Shown: positions 25,612-34,355, counted from the first letter of the stretch. The stretch is 42,775 nucleotides of DNA from Oscillatoriales cyanobacterium (GCA_004294385.1 REAP01000048.1:1-42775); one strand, 5' to 3'. The notes: generated by a model from the letters alone, not told the origin. Made by a program: numbers and translations.

Positions 25612-25957
25612 TGCTTGGTGTTTGGATGCGATCGGCTGTAAAAAAGTATAGTTTTAGTATTGCAAATTCTTGGGAATTGACATATACTTATTTTATAATG
25701 GGAATTGGTGCAAAAAAAATAAAATTGTCGCTATTTCCATTATGATATATAGGTTTTATAATACAGCAAAAGAGCGCAAAAAGTCAATACTATATTAGGG
25801 AAATTTTCCGAGGACGTTAAGTTACATCGTTTCCGGTAGCATCGGAATTATTAGCCAAAATTAGGAGACGGCAGTGCCGTTTCCCTACAATATTATTTTC
25901 GGTAGGGAAACGGCATTGCCGTCTCCTCTATGTCATTCCGATGCACCGGATTTGATA
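25612..25957. other. 346-bp intergenic region, AT-rich with one large nested repeat
   Basis: The first 200 bp (25612-25810) are AT-rich (about 70 percent by eye) with no gene seen; TTGACA at about 25677 lacks a properly spaced -10. The rest is the nested inverted repeat at 25826-25950. Confidence 0.6.
25826..25950. repeat. Nested inverted repeat with ATCGTTTCCGGTAGCATCGG outer arm
   Basis: The outer arms are CCGGTAGCATCGGAAT (about 25833-25848) and ATTCCGATGCACCGG (25935-25949). The inner 25-nt arms (25864-25888 and 25902-25926) match but for one base around GGAGACGGCAGTGCCG. The outer arm occurs alone at 34332 and 39552. It sits just downstream of the NB-ARC stop. Confidence 0.85.
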
Positions 25958-27316
25958 TTACAACCCTTGGACATACTGCCTCAATACAGGCGGTAGAGTA
26001 TAAAAACTTCCTATTTTTTCGATGAAGCAGCGCCGGGATAAAGATTGCAGTGCGTTGAGTAAATCTAAGTCCGGCATTCGTCCTTGTTCCAGCAATTTAA
26101 CTAGGTTCACTGGCTGGCTTTCTGGCGCCAACAAAGACAGGACTTGTTTTTCTAGTTCGGAAGTGCGATCGAACTGCTGCTGTAAAACATCTTTCAAATC
26201 TTCCGGCAACAATATGGTATCATCTGGTAGTAACTGAGTCACACCGATTCCCAACTCTTGAATCAGAGTTGCCACGCTTTTTAACCATAACGGGTTGCCT
26301 TGGTAGCGATGAATGAGAGTTTCGCAGTTGTCGCTTGCTTCTAACCCATAATCTCTGAGTATTTCCCGTCCGGCTGTGATGTCTAAACCTTTGAGTTGTA
26401 AGGTACGAATGGGAGTATTTAGGTTTTTAACTTGAGTCACTTCTCTGGGTTGTTCCCAACCGATTAACAGAAAGCAACTTTGATGGGATAATTTTTCTAT
26501 CTGTTTGAATAGGGAGCGATATTCTTCGTACTCTGGTTTATACTTTCCTGCCAATTCGCCACTACAGAAAAGGTTGTGAACGTCATCTAAGACTATTAAA
26601 CAGCGATGGTTTTGTAAATATTTAATTAGCGGTAAGCGTTTCTGGTTTGTTGGGGATGAATCTAAGTTTTCTGAATTGGAAACAAGCTGTGTTAGGTTAG
26701 ATTGAAATTTATCGATGGTGGGGAATTCGTCTAGTGTGTACCAAACTGTGTACTCAAATTCGTCTTTGATTTGTTGTACGAGTTGTACTGCTAGGGTTGT
26801 TTTGCCGATGCCGCTGATGCCTGTGAGGGTTATGAGGCGGCAGTTTTGTTGTAGAATCCAGGTTGTGAGGGTTTGGAGTTCGTGGGTGCGATCGAAGAAA
26901 GTGCCTAACCTCGGCATCTCACTCAAATCGTGATGTAAAGTTGTAGTTTGTTGTGGGTTAGATGTTTGGTGATTTGGTGGGTATGAGTTTTCTATTGTGT
27001 CTCCACAGATAGTAACGCTACCAATTTGAGCGTAATCTTGTGCAAAATGTGAAAATTTGATTTGTAGCCTTTCTATGGTTGCTCTAAAATTGGATTTCTT
27101 GACTTTTTGTCCTAATTCTTCTGAAAGTATATGCCATAACTTTGAGCCAACATCCCTGACATAACTCTCGTCACAGTGCTTTTCTTTGGCAATTTGGGTG
27201 TATGTTTCACCTTGTATAGTTCCGCACAGGATCGCCTCTTGTAAATTATCGAGGTGCTGACCTGTCTTGGCAAACACCATCTCGTCAGCCATTTTTAACA
27301 CTTCCTTAAGATTCAT
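25958..27316 (-). CDS. NB-ARC (STAND) ATPase with N-terminal HTH-like domain
   Basis: The 452-aa protein has a helical N-terminal domain (about 1-90: LKEVLKMADEMVFAKTGQHL, TYTQIAKEKHCDESYVRDVG) of the kind found on cyanobacterial vWA-MoxR-associated NTPases, then an NB-ARC module with Walker A GISGIGKT (166-173), Walker B CLIVLDDVHN (about 239-248), and a GxP-like RYQGNPLWLKSVA. It ends in a winged-helix-like region without the WD40 or TPR sensors common in STAND proteins, so it may be a shortened switch or depend on a partner. STAND ATPases act in signalling, defence or cell-death control. It is divergent from the exported protease gene block. Confidence 0.85.
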   Translation of the reverse strand: MNLKEVLKMADEMVFAKTGQHLDNLQEAILCGTIQGETYTQIAKEKHCDESYVRDVGSKLWHILSEELGQKVKKSNFRATIERLQIKFSHFAQDYAQIGSVTICGDTIENSYPPNHQTSNPQQTTTLHHDLSEMPRLGTFFDRTHELQTLTTWILQQNCRLITLTGISGIGKTTLAVQLVQQIKDEFEYTVWYTLDEFPTIDKFQSNLTQLVSNSENLDSSPTNQKRLPLIKYLQNHRCLIVLDDVHNLFCSGELAGKYKPEYEEYRSLFKQIEKLSHQSCFLLIGWEQPREVTQVKNLNTPIRTLQLKGLDITAGREILRDYGLEASDNCETLIHRYQGNPLWLKSVATLIQELGIGVTQLLPDDTILLPEDLKDVLQQQFDRTSELEKQVLSLLAPESQPVNLVKLLEQGRMPDLDLLNALQSLSRRCFIEKIGSFYTLPPVLRQYVQGL

Positions 27317-27352
27317 GCAGCATCCTAGAGAGTCTGATTTTCCGTATTATAC

Positions 27353-27433
27353 CCAACATTTTCCAACATTTTCTGGCATTTGCCAACATTTTTCATACAG
27401 GGCGAGTTGGAGTAGCCAACAAAATTGCCAACA
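27353..27433. promoter_or_regulatory. Five CCAACA direct copies in the divergent promoter region
   Basis: CCAACA starts at 27353, 27363, 27383, 27416 and 27428, all in the same orientation. The spacings 10, 20, 33 and 12 are close to whole helical turns. The array lies between NB-ARC (start 27316) and COP23 (start 27539). A regulator-binding array is inferred. Confidence 0.45.
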
Positions 27434-27538
27434 AAATAGAGTATTTTTGGGCTAGACAAAAGAGCGGTTTGAATATAAAAATTTAAGAAAGGTAATTAAA
27501 TAGCAGAATCAACTATCACATACGGAAAATAAGTAAGA

Positions 27539-28084
27539 ATGAAAAGTGCGTTCTTTCAAAAGTCTATTGCCATCGTCCTACTAGCAATTGGTACTGCAAC
27601 TGCCCTTACTCCACCCAGTCGCGCTCAAAATAACACCGGAGCTGGTTTCTACTGCGGTACAAGCAATGGCGAACCAGCCACAATTGTTAAAACTGCGACA
27701 CAAGGGGAAGTTCCGCTAATTGTTTGGGCTTATTCAGGTTTTGGCTCGGAATTTTCACCAGAAAAGCGCTGTCAGATAGTTTCTCAAAGGTTCCAGTCAT
27801 ACTACGAGACCGGAGGTCTCGATTTCATCACTACTCAGCGAATCAGAGGCTACGATACTGTCTGCGTTGCTCGTGCTCAGGGTGGATCTTGCGAAGAAAG
27901 TCGGGTATTATTCACGCTCCCACCAGGTCGAAATGCCAATAATGCGATGGAGCAAATATTTAACTTTTCAGGCCCTTATCGGAACAATTGCGGTATTTCA
28001 AGGAACGGTGAAAGAGTGTATGTCGATGTAAGAAGTTTCATTCAGAATCGGTCAAATCCCAACTGTCAGAAAAAAGCAAGTTAA
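27539..28084 (+). CDS. COP23 domain exported protein
   Basis: The 181-aa protein starts with a signal peptide (about 1-29, ending SRAQ) followed by the COP23 pattern: FYCGTSNGEPATIVKT, VPLIVWAY, KRCQIVSQRFQSYYETGG, GYDTVCVA, CEESRVLFTLPPGRNA. Six cysteines are present after the leader, consistent with a folded periplasmic domain. COP23 was named from a circadian oscillating protein of Cyanothece; molecular role unknown. It begins a run of exported proteins, with the trypsin-like gene 121 bp later. Confidence 0.87.
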   Translation: MKSAFFQKSIAIVLLAIGTATALTPPSRAQNNTGAGFYCGTSNGEPATIVKTATQGEVPLIVWAYSGFGSEFSPEKRCQIVSQRFQSYYETGGLDFITTQRIRGYDTVCVARAQGGSCEESRVLFTLPPGRNANNAMEQIFNFSGPYRNNCGISRNGERVYVDVRSFIQNRSNPNCQKKAS

Positions 28085-28205
28085 CCTCTGGCGGGTCGGC
28101 TTCCAGTCTGCCCGCTACAAATGAGAGACAAAATTACCATCCCTAAGAAAATAGCTATTAGGCTAACTTAAAGTCAACTTTATCTAATCGGCAATTATTA
28201 ATTTG

Positions 28206-29804
28206 ATGAACTTCTACTCATATAAAACTTTTGCCAGCCTTAGCATTTTTTTTATGGTCTTACAAATACAGCTACCAAGCTGTAGCAACAGTCTTGCTAA
28301 ATCAGTTTCTTCGGGTAGTTTAACACAACAGCAGCCAACTCTGCAAAGAAACAGGTTGTGCGAGATAGCACGTTCCATAAGTGTGGTGATTTTATCAGCC
28401 GATAGGAAGCCGCTAGGCTCAGGATTTTTAATCCACAAGAAGCCAGCCGAAAACAAACAAGGCTTTCTTTATAAAGTTGTTACTAACGGTCATGTTATCC
28501 CTCAAGGTTCATCCTATGAAATTAAGACGGCTGACGGAGCCATCTATAAAGCCATATTAATCGCTAGATTTGATGAGCCAGAAACAGGCGACGATATAGG
28601 AATATTACAGTTTTTAAGTAAGAATGACAACTACGAAATTGCTAAACTAGCGCCTGGTTTAGCTTTATCTGCCCAAAAGAAAGATCGAGTTTTAGCTGCC
28701 GGATTTCCGGTGACAACAGGCATACCTAAACCGCCAGAATTTGTCTGTACTGATACAGGAGAAATTTCGCTTGTAATTGAGAAACCGATGAGGCGTGGCT
28801 ATCGTATAGGTTACTTTCTTGACATTCGCAAAGGCATGAGCGGAGGGCCGCTGCTCAACCTTGAAGGTCAAGTAGTTGGGGTTAATGGCAAGAACAATAA
28901 CCCGATCGCCGGTGGAAACATTTTGTATACGGGCAAAGATGGTTCCCTCGTTCGCGAATTTAGAGAATCCCGAGATTTAGTCATTCGTTCTAGTTGGGCA
29001 ATCCCGATAGAAGCAGTTGTGCCACTAGCGCGATCGAAAGGCATCAACATTGCCACCTTAACTACCCCCCGATCGGAAATTGAGGATCAACAACCGAAAC
29101 AAACGGCTACTACTTCTGATCCGAGTATTGTTCCAGACAATTCCTCTACACCTCTTGCTTCCCAAGAGCCAATATCAAGGTTAGAAGAGCTAGCTCGACA
29201 AATTACAGTCAGAGTGCTAATAGGAGATTCCCAAAAATCAGGAGTTTTAATTCGCAGAGAATCAGAAAAAAAAGGGCAAATTTATAGTGTTTTGACTTAT
29301 GAGCGAACTTTGGAGTCAAACTCCTATCAAATTCAGACAAATGACAATCAAATCTATAATGCCGACCTGTCTAGGAGGTTAGTCCAAGCCGATGGTAACA
29401 GACTAATAGAACTAGAGTTTTTTAGCACTAATAACTATCAAGTCGCCTCTCTTGGAGATTCATCTTCTTTGATTGAAGGGAAAGAAGTTTTCGCCGCTGG
29501 ATATCTCTTGGAACCAGATTTGTCTCGAACACGAGATAGATTTAAATTCACAAATGGCAAAATAAAATTTTTAGGCAATGCTGCTAGTGGAGTTGGACAC
29601 CTAGGATTAACTAGCCACATTCAAGAGGGAATGATTGGTGGGCCGCTACTGAACAGTCAAGGAAAAATTGTAGGAATTAATAGCAGGCAAAATTACATCA
29701 ACAGTGGATGGATCACTTATTCCGATACAAATCCAGAATACCAATATAGCTGGGCAATTCCCATTGAATTTTACACTAAATTAAATCGTAACAAAGCACT
29801 TTAA
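28206..29804 (+). CDS. Trypsin-like serine protease with an inactive second domain
   Basis: The 532-aa exported protein (N-terminal hydrophobic segment about 8-27) holds two S1-type domains. Domain 1 (about 50-270) has a complete candidate triad: His96 (TNGHV), Asp130 (DDIGIL) and Ser212 (GMSGGPLL). Domain 2 (about 325-525) aligns well but has TYERT, DGNRLIELEF and GMIGGPLL, so His, Asp and Ser are all replaced. It is therefore a duplicated protease whose second copy is likely a binding or regulatory pseudoprotease. ATG 28206 was used rather than the adjacent TTG. The next gene starts 30 bp on. Confidence 0.88.
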   Translation: MNFYSYKTFASLSIFFMVLQIQLPSCSNSLAKSVSSGSLTQQQPTLQRNRLCEIARSISVVILSADRKPLGSGFLIHKKPAENKQGFLYKVVTNGHVIPQGSSYEIKTADGAIYKAILIARFDEPETGDDIGILQFLSKNDNYEIAKLAPGLALSAQKKDRVLAAGFPVTTGIPKPPEFVCTDTGEISLVIEKPMRRGYRIGYFLDIRKGMSGGPLLNLEGQVVGVNGKNNNPIAGGNILYTGKDGSLVREFRESRDLVIRSSWAIPIEAVVPLARSKGINIATLTTPRSEIEDQQPKQTATTSDPSIVPDNSSTPLASQEPISRLEELARQITVRVLIGDSQKSGVLIRRESEKKGQIYSVLTYERTLESNSYQIQTNDNQIYNADLSRRLVQADGNRLIELEFFSTNNYQVASLGDSSSLIEGKEVFAAGYLLEPDLSRTRDRFKFTNGKIKFLGNAASGVGHLGLTSHIQEGMIGGPLLNSQGKIVGINSRQNYINSGWITYSDTNPEYQYSWAIPIEFYTKLNRNKAL

Positions 29805-29834
29805 AAGCACTTTATTAATCAGGATATTCATTGA

Positions 29835-30911
29835 ATGAACAGGTATATAATCAAATTTGTATTAGCTTTAATTATAAGCATGATAGCTGTAGTTATTTCC
29901 CCTCTAGTAGGAACTACTATACCGAGCAGTGAAGTTGAAAATATTGCTAGAGAAGTAACAGTTTTAATTAAGACTCCTGACCCTTTAAAGCAGGGAGAAT
30001 TTATTAAGACTGGATCGGGAGTAATTTTAGGAAAAAAGACTGAAGAGGTTAACACTTACTATATTTTAACAGCTAAACATATTGTGACCTCTAGCAAGCG
30101 ATACAAGATCGTCACTCCTGATGGTATTGAGCGTGACATAACCAATGGTGAATTCATCGAAATGAATAAGACAGATTTAGCTTTGCTAAGGTTGCGAACA
30201 ACCAAAACTTATAGAATAGCTACTCACGGTGATTCTGATGAATTAACAGCACAAGATACTATTTACATTTACGGTTGGCCAAGTTCAAAATCTTTTCCTC
30301 AGTTCACCTCTGGTAAATTTGTAGATAATCGACTCTTATTAGCTAATGAAGGTTATGGCTTAGTTTATAGAGATGCTCAAGTTGAAAATGGCATGAGTGG
30401 TGCGCCAATTTTTGATGACAATGGAAAGTTAGTTGGAATTCACGGAATTGAAAGGGGAGGCTTAAGTGATGGGGAAAGACTCAGCTTGTATCAGCGAGGA
30501 GTTTCAATAAACTCTTTTTTAAGCGATGTTTCTTCTTTAGGTATAACCAAAAAAAGCGTGACTTATCTCGAATTATGCAATAAGCAACAGTCAAAAAAAG
30601 AACTAAGTTTTGTATTTGCTAAGAAAACACAGAAAAATGGATTGGTTACAAGGGGATGGTTCTCAATTAAACCAGACTCATGCCAAACCGTTGCGATTGG
30701 GGAGGCATATCAGGGGGAAGTTTACTATTATGCAGAAGATAGTGATGGCAATTGGTGGGGCGGTAATGGCCCAAAATTTTGTGTAAATAAAGAACCATTT
30801 TTTATGAAAAACAGTGATACAGATCCTTGTACTGGAACTAATCAGATGCGAGTCCCAACGACAAAGCTACAAGTTTCTCCTGGAACAACACGTCATAACC
30901 TTACAGGTTGA
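29835..30911 (+). CDS. Trypsin-like protease fused to DUF1036
   Basis: The 358-aa exported protein has an N-terminal hydrophobic segment (about 5-25), an S1-type domain (about 35-225) with His82 (AKHIV), Asp114 (TDLALL) and Ser188 (GMSGAPI), and a C-terminal DUF1036 domain (about 238-330: LELCNKQQSKKEL, GWFSIKPDSCQTV, YYYAEDSDGNWWGG). DUF1036 is a small Cys-containing, presumably extracytoplasmic domain of unknown role. Fusion to a protease suggests a targeting or substrate-binding part. AGGA stands 12 nt upstream of the ATG. The stop is 32 bp before the I42 inhibitor start, so coexpression is likely. Confidence 0.87.
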   Translation: MNRYIIKFVLALIISMIAVVISPLVGTTIPSSEVENIAREVTVLIKTPDPLKQGEFIKTGSGVILGKKTEEVNTYYILTAKHIVTSSKRYKIVTPDGIERDITNGEFIEMNKTDLALLRLRTTKTYRIATHGDSDELTAQDTIYIYGWPSSKSFPQFTSGKFVDNRLLLANEGYGLVYRDAQVENGMSGAPIFDDNGKLVGIHGIERGGLSDGERLSLYQRGVSINSFLSDVSSLGITKKSVTYLELCNKQQSKKELSFVFAKKTQKNGLVTRGWFSIKPDSCQTVAIGEAYQGEVYYYAEDSDGNWWGGNGPKFCVNKEPFFMKNSDTDPCTGTNQMRVPTTKLQVSPGTTRHNLTG

Positions 30912-30943
30912 TAGTGCAGTATATTTATTTTAGGCATTTAGTT

Positions 30944-32062
30944 ATGAAAAACATCTCATTTTTGATCGGAATTATTGCTATTACTACTAGCTTAGGAGTA
31001 ACCTTACGACCTGGCAGCTACCCTTTCCCAAGTCCGCGAACGATCGCTTCTCAATCAAATACACAGACAGCCTGTGGTTCTACAGAAAATGCCTCTGCTA
31101 CCATCAGTATGACAGACGAAAATAACGGTCAAATAGTAACCTTAAAAACAGGTCAGCTTCTACTCGTTAGATTAGCTAGCAATCCAGGCACTGGTTACGG
31201 TTGGCAGTTAGCTGAAAGTAATAAAAGCCAACTTAAGCTACTGGAAAATCCAGTTTTAGAACCTGCAATAAACCCGCAGTCAAATAGTACAATTTATCAG
31301 GTTTTTCACTTCCAGGTAAAGTCTGCTGGATCGAGTGTACTAGAGCTTCAGAATCAGCCTAGAGGGCAAAACAATACCCCCTCTAACAAAACCTATCGGC
31401 TGAATGTACAAATGTCCAGCAGTCCTGTAAGTGTTGGTGTGAATGATTCAGACAATAACAAGGAGGTGAACTTAAATGCAGGCGACATCTTAGTGGTTCG
31501 TTTAGCAACTAATCCAGCTACAGGCTATAGTTGGAAATTACCAGCAAATAGTCAAAATAAGCTTAAACTTTTGGAAAGTTCTGTCGAAAAACCAACGGAT
31601 TCAAAGCCCGGAAGTACAGCTTATCAAATATTACGTTTTCAGGTAAATTCTGCGGGTTCTAGTTTGCTGGAACTTCAATACAGACCTCAAAGATCAAACA
31701 ATAGTCTTCCTGAAAAAAGCTATCGTCTTCATGTACAAGCAAACACAAAAAATGGATTTATTAGGCTAACTGACTCAGACAATAATAGTCAAGTTCGAGC
31801 AATGGTCGGTAATACTTTAATTGTGCGATTACCTATCAATCGAGGTAGTGATAATAGTTGGCAAGTGGTTAAGAATAATTCTGAAAAACTTGCATCTTTG
31901 GGGAACCCAGTTTTAGAACAGACTGGAAATCAATACAAGGTTTTCTGTTTTCAGGGACAATCTATGGGTTCCAGCGTTCTAGAGTTCCATTATTACCGTC
32001 CTTGGGAAAAGGAGCAGCTTCCTTTAAATACCTATAAGCTCAATGTACAAATTCTTAACTAG
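30944..32062 (+). CDS. Three-domain chagasin (I42) cysteine-protease inhibitor
   Basis: From ATG 30944 the protein is 372 aa (the longer frame begins at a TTG within the preceding spacer). After a leader (about 1-37) come three chagasin-like domains at about 55-158, 165-266 and 272-370. Loop 1 is NPGTGY (80-85), NPATGY (190-195) and a degenerate NRGSDNSW (300-307); the middle loop is SAGSS or MGSS; the last loop is a good RPWE only in domain 3 (352-355). Chagasin-type proteins inhibit papain-family peptidases with these three loops. The gene lies 6 bp before a papain-family gene. Inhibition of that partner is inferred. Confidence 0.87.
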   Translation: MKNISFLIGIIAITTSLGVTLRPGSYPFPSPRTIASQSNTQTACGSTENASATISMTDENNGQIVTLKTGQLLLVRLASNPGTGYGWQLAESNKSQLKLLENPVLEPAINPQSNSTIYQVFHFQVKSAGSSVLELQNQPRGQNNTPSNKTYRLNVQMSSSPVSVGVNDSDNNKEVNLNAGDILVVRLATNPATGYSWKLPANSQNKLKLLESSVEKPTDSKPGSTAYQILRFQVNSAGSSLLELQYRPQRSNNSLPEKSYRLHVQANTKNGFIRLTDSDNNSQVRAMVGNTLIVRLPINRGSDNSWQVVKNNSEKLASLGNPVLEQTGNQYKVFCFQGQSMGSSVLEFHYYRPWEKEQLPLNTYKLNVQILN

Positions 32063-32068
32063 GGTATT

Positions 32069-33220
32069 ATGAAACGCAACCAAAAATTTACTTTCCTCTT
32101 TCGTGCAGTGTTAATAATTTTGGGTATTTGGCAAGTGTCTTCTCTTGCTAGTCAGTCTTTGGAGCATTCAAATCTGGATAATAAAATGTCTCAGGTTAGT
32201 CAATCTAGACTCCAACAAGAACTCAATAAAATGCGTTCCAGAGGCATAAATCCTACCTTTACAGTAGGTAATAATCCGGCTTTAAATCGGCCGCTGAATC
32301 AATTAGCAGGAACTAAACCGCCGCAAAACTGGCTGGGGCGAGCGCGTCAGCAAAATCTGTCATCTTCACGCCTGCTGCGCTCACTTCCCCGTAGCCCTGG
32401 CCAAAGATCGTCTGTTTGTTCCGCCAGTGCTAGTGCTTTTGACTGGCGCAGATTAGATAAAGTTACTCCCGTCCGCAATCAAGGGGCTTGCGGTAGTTGC
32501 TGGGCTTTTGCTGCTGTTGCAGCTTTTGAGTCGAGTGCACTGTTCCACAATAATTTAACTTATCAGCAGGTACAGAACCTTGCAGATGGCTCAGAACAGC
32601 AAGTTCTCAATTGTAGCAAACCCGGAAGTTATGGTTGTGGAGGGGGATGGTATCACTCTGCGTTTGAACTTATGACGAAAGAAGGTTTGGCACTAGAACA
32701 ATCGATACCCTATCAAGGAAGTGATTTACCTTGTCCATCTATTGGTAACAATTTAAAATTTCAAGCTGAAACTTGGAACGCTGTACGAGATGATACAGAC
32801 ATTCCAAGCGTCTCTGACCTAAAACAGGCTGTGTGCGAACATGGTTCTTTAGCTGTAGCGGTAACTGTGACCGAATTGTTTCAAGCCTACACAGGTGGAG
32901 TTTTTAATGAAAACGCATCACAGAATGTTAACCACGCTGTCACCCTAGTTGGGTGGGATGATAGCAAAAAGGCGTGGTTAATGAAAAATTCCTGGGGTAC
33001 AGGTTGGGGTGAGAATGGCTATATGTGGATTGCCTACGGTAGTAATAGTATTGGATATGCGGCCGCATGGGTAGATGCTAGGAAGTATTTGTCACCTGAA
33101 AATCAACCCGATCGCCCATACAATCGACCCTCACCAAATCCACAACCAACTATACAACCTCGTCCGCAACCAACTCGAGGACCCATCTGTCCTCCCGGAA
33201 CACCTCCCTGGAAGTGCTGA
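32069..33220 (+). CDS. Papain-family (C1) cysteine protease
   Basis: The 383-aa protein has a hydrophobic leader (about 8-28), a pro-region (about 30-118), and a C1 peptidase domain (about 119-345). The oxyanion Gln138 and catalytic Cys144 are in VRNQGACGSCWAF, His289 is in VNHAVTLVGW, and Asn307 is in MKNSWGTGWGE, so the active site is intact. The C-terminal 40 residues are Pro-rich and end CPPGTPPWKC, perhaps a wall- or surface-interacting tail. It follows the I42 inhibitor by 6 bp. Gene order thus couples inhibitor synthesis before protease synthesis. Confidence 0.9.
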   Translation: MKRNQKFTFLFRAVLIILGIWQVSSLASQSLEHSNLDNKMSQVSQSRLQQELNKMRSRGINPTFTVGNNPALNRPLNQLAGTKPPQNWLGRARQQNLSSSRLLRSLPRSPGQRSSVCSASASAFDWRRLDKVTPVRNQGACGSCWAFAAVAAFESSALFHNNLTYQQVQNLADGSEQQVLNCSKPGSYGCGGGWYHSAFELMTKEGLALEQSIPYQGSDLPCPSIGNNLKFQAETWNAVRDDTDIPSVSDLKQAVCEHGSLAVAVTVTELFQAYTGGVFNENASQNVNHAVTLVGWDDSKKAWLMKNSWGTGWGENGYMWIAYGSNSIGYAAAWVDARKYLSPENQPDRPYNRPSPNPQPTIQPRPQPTRGPICPPGTPPWKC

Positions 33221-33468
33221 GTTTAAGAGCGATCGCTGCTCTGGTATAGATTGAGTTTCCTCCTTCAACCCAACATTTATAGGCTTTTCATGTGACTTTA
33301 GTGAAGCGCGATCGCCCTACCAAAACTCATAGCGATCGCCCTTTCTTGTTTCTGATGAGCGATCACCTAAAATAAAAGAGCGATCGCCCTTCACACCAAA
33401 TACCAAACACTGCGATCATTGTACGGAGTGCGATGCTTGAGTAAAAAAGAGCGCTCAAATCGCAGCCA
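33221..33468. other. 248-bp intergenic region with HIP1 cluster
   Basis: It holds several GCGATCGC-type sites (about 33229, 33308, 33332, 33380) within 160 bp, some within an AGCGATCGCCCTT phrase. It lies between the convergent papain (plus) and XisI (minus) genes. No gene and no clear terminator hairpin was identified. Confidence 0.6.
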
Positions 33469-33801
33469 CTACCCCACCGCCAACTCTGTAAACTTCCGCA
33501 TATACGGCGATCGATATCCCAGAACAATATCGGACTTAGATACTCCAGATTCAATTAGCTCCTTAGCTATTCCCACCTCAGTTCCATCCCGTTGAATCCA
33601 AATTTTACCCGACCTAATTTCGATGTGAATCACACATCCATAAACTCGTCCTTCTCCACGCCAACCCACATGAAACATCAGGTAGCGATCGCGATCGCGA
33701 TCGAAAGCAATTTGAGTTTCCACTTCTAGATCTTCACCATCGCAGCTAGAGTGTTTTTCAATAATCAACTGAATCAGTTGTCTATATTTTTCTATCTCCA
33801 T
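33469..33801 (-). CDS. xisI: XisI-like protein
   Basis: The 110-aa protein matches the XisI family: MEIEKYRQLIQLIIEKHSSC, YLMFHVGWRGEGRVYGCVIH and WIQRDGTEVGIAKELIESGV, then DIVLGYRSPYMRKFT. XisI was first described with XisH as needed for excision of the fdxN element in heterocysts of Anabaena, but homologous pairs are common in cyanobacteria without that element. The start overlaps the end of xisH by 10 bp, so the two are translationally linked. No excision element, xisF recombinase or fdxN gene is in the window. Confidence 0.9.
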   Translation of the reverse strand: MEIEKYRQLIQLIIEKHSSCDGEDLEVETQIAFDRDRDRYLMFHVGWRGEGRVYGCVIHIEIRSGKIWIQRDGTEVGIAKELIESGVSKSDIVLGYRSPYMRKFTELAVG

Positions 33802-34208
33802 GATACAATCTCCTCTTTGACAGGATTAAATACCAACAAGTTTAATTGCATTCGCGTCACTGACATTTGAGCTAAACGTCGAGTAAAAAACTCCTCATAA
33901 ATATCTTTCGGAACAGCTAAGTAAAGGACTCGATCGGGCTGTTGCTCTTCTAGAACCACTTTATAGTTCCAAGCTTGACCCATAGCTTCATGAAACTCAT
34001 TAATCAATGAAAGACCTAAAAAACATTTAATTTCTACTGCTATTTTTTCTCCATACCTATCTGCTCCTAATAAATTATTTTCTGCACCTAAATCCACATA
34101 TAACTTATCCTCATCTACTTTGAGATACAGAGGATCGTGAGTAATTATCCACCCTTCTTTTTCCAAGGATGAACGTACAACAGCATGAAAGATATCTTTC
34201 GCAGGCAT
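33792..34208 (-). CDS. xisH: XisH-like protein (PD-(D/E)XK fold)
   Basis: From ATG 34208 the protein is 138 aa, the family length; the frame continues to 34376, but that part includes the repeat at 34332-34355 and is not homologous. XisH features are MPAKDIFHAVVRSSLEKEGW, LYVDLGAE (Asp39) and AVEIKCF (Glu59, Lys61), the D-E-K arrangement of a PD-(D/E)XK nuclease fold, then FHEAMGQAWNYKVVL. The family is thought to be nuclease-like, and the xisHI pair may act as a toxin-antitoxin-like or restriction-type module. That is inference. Confidence 0.9.
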   Translation of the reverse strand: MPAKDIFHAVVRSSLEKEGWIITHDPLYLKVDEDKLYVDLGAENNLLGADRYGEKIAVEIKCFLGLSLINEFHEAMGQAWNYKVVLEEQQPDRVLYLAVPKDIYEEFFTRRLAQMSVTRMQLNLLVFNPVKEEIVSWR

Positions 34209-34331
34209 AGATTTTCCAGAATTATACTTTTTAGTATAGGCGATCGAGTCTAATTCTACCAGTATCCTGAGAATCAATAGTAGAGGAAAGGATCGCCCTT
34301 CACATGACGAACTACTTGCGGATCTTCTCAT

Positions 34332-34355
34332 ATCGTTTCCGGTAGCATCGGAATT
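34332..34355. repeat. ATCGTTTCCGGTAGCATCGG repeat copy
   Basis: This copy of the outer arm is near-identical to 25826-25849 and 39552-39574. It lies in the noncoding gap (34209-34483) between xisH and cyaC, inside the spurious extension of the xisH frame. Confidence 0.8.

Noticed and set aside
25677..25698. Sigma-70 promoter from TTGACA and TATAAT-like bases
   Set aside because: Spacing is only about 11 bp, too short for a sigma-70 promoter.
33469..34208. fdxN excision element
   Set aside because: No element ends, recombinase or nif genes are present in the window; only the xisHI homologues are.
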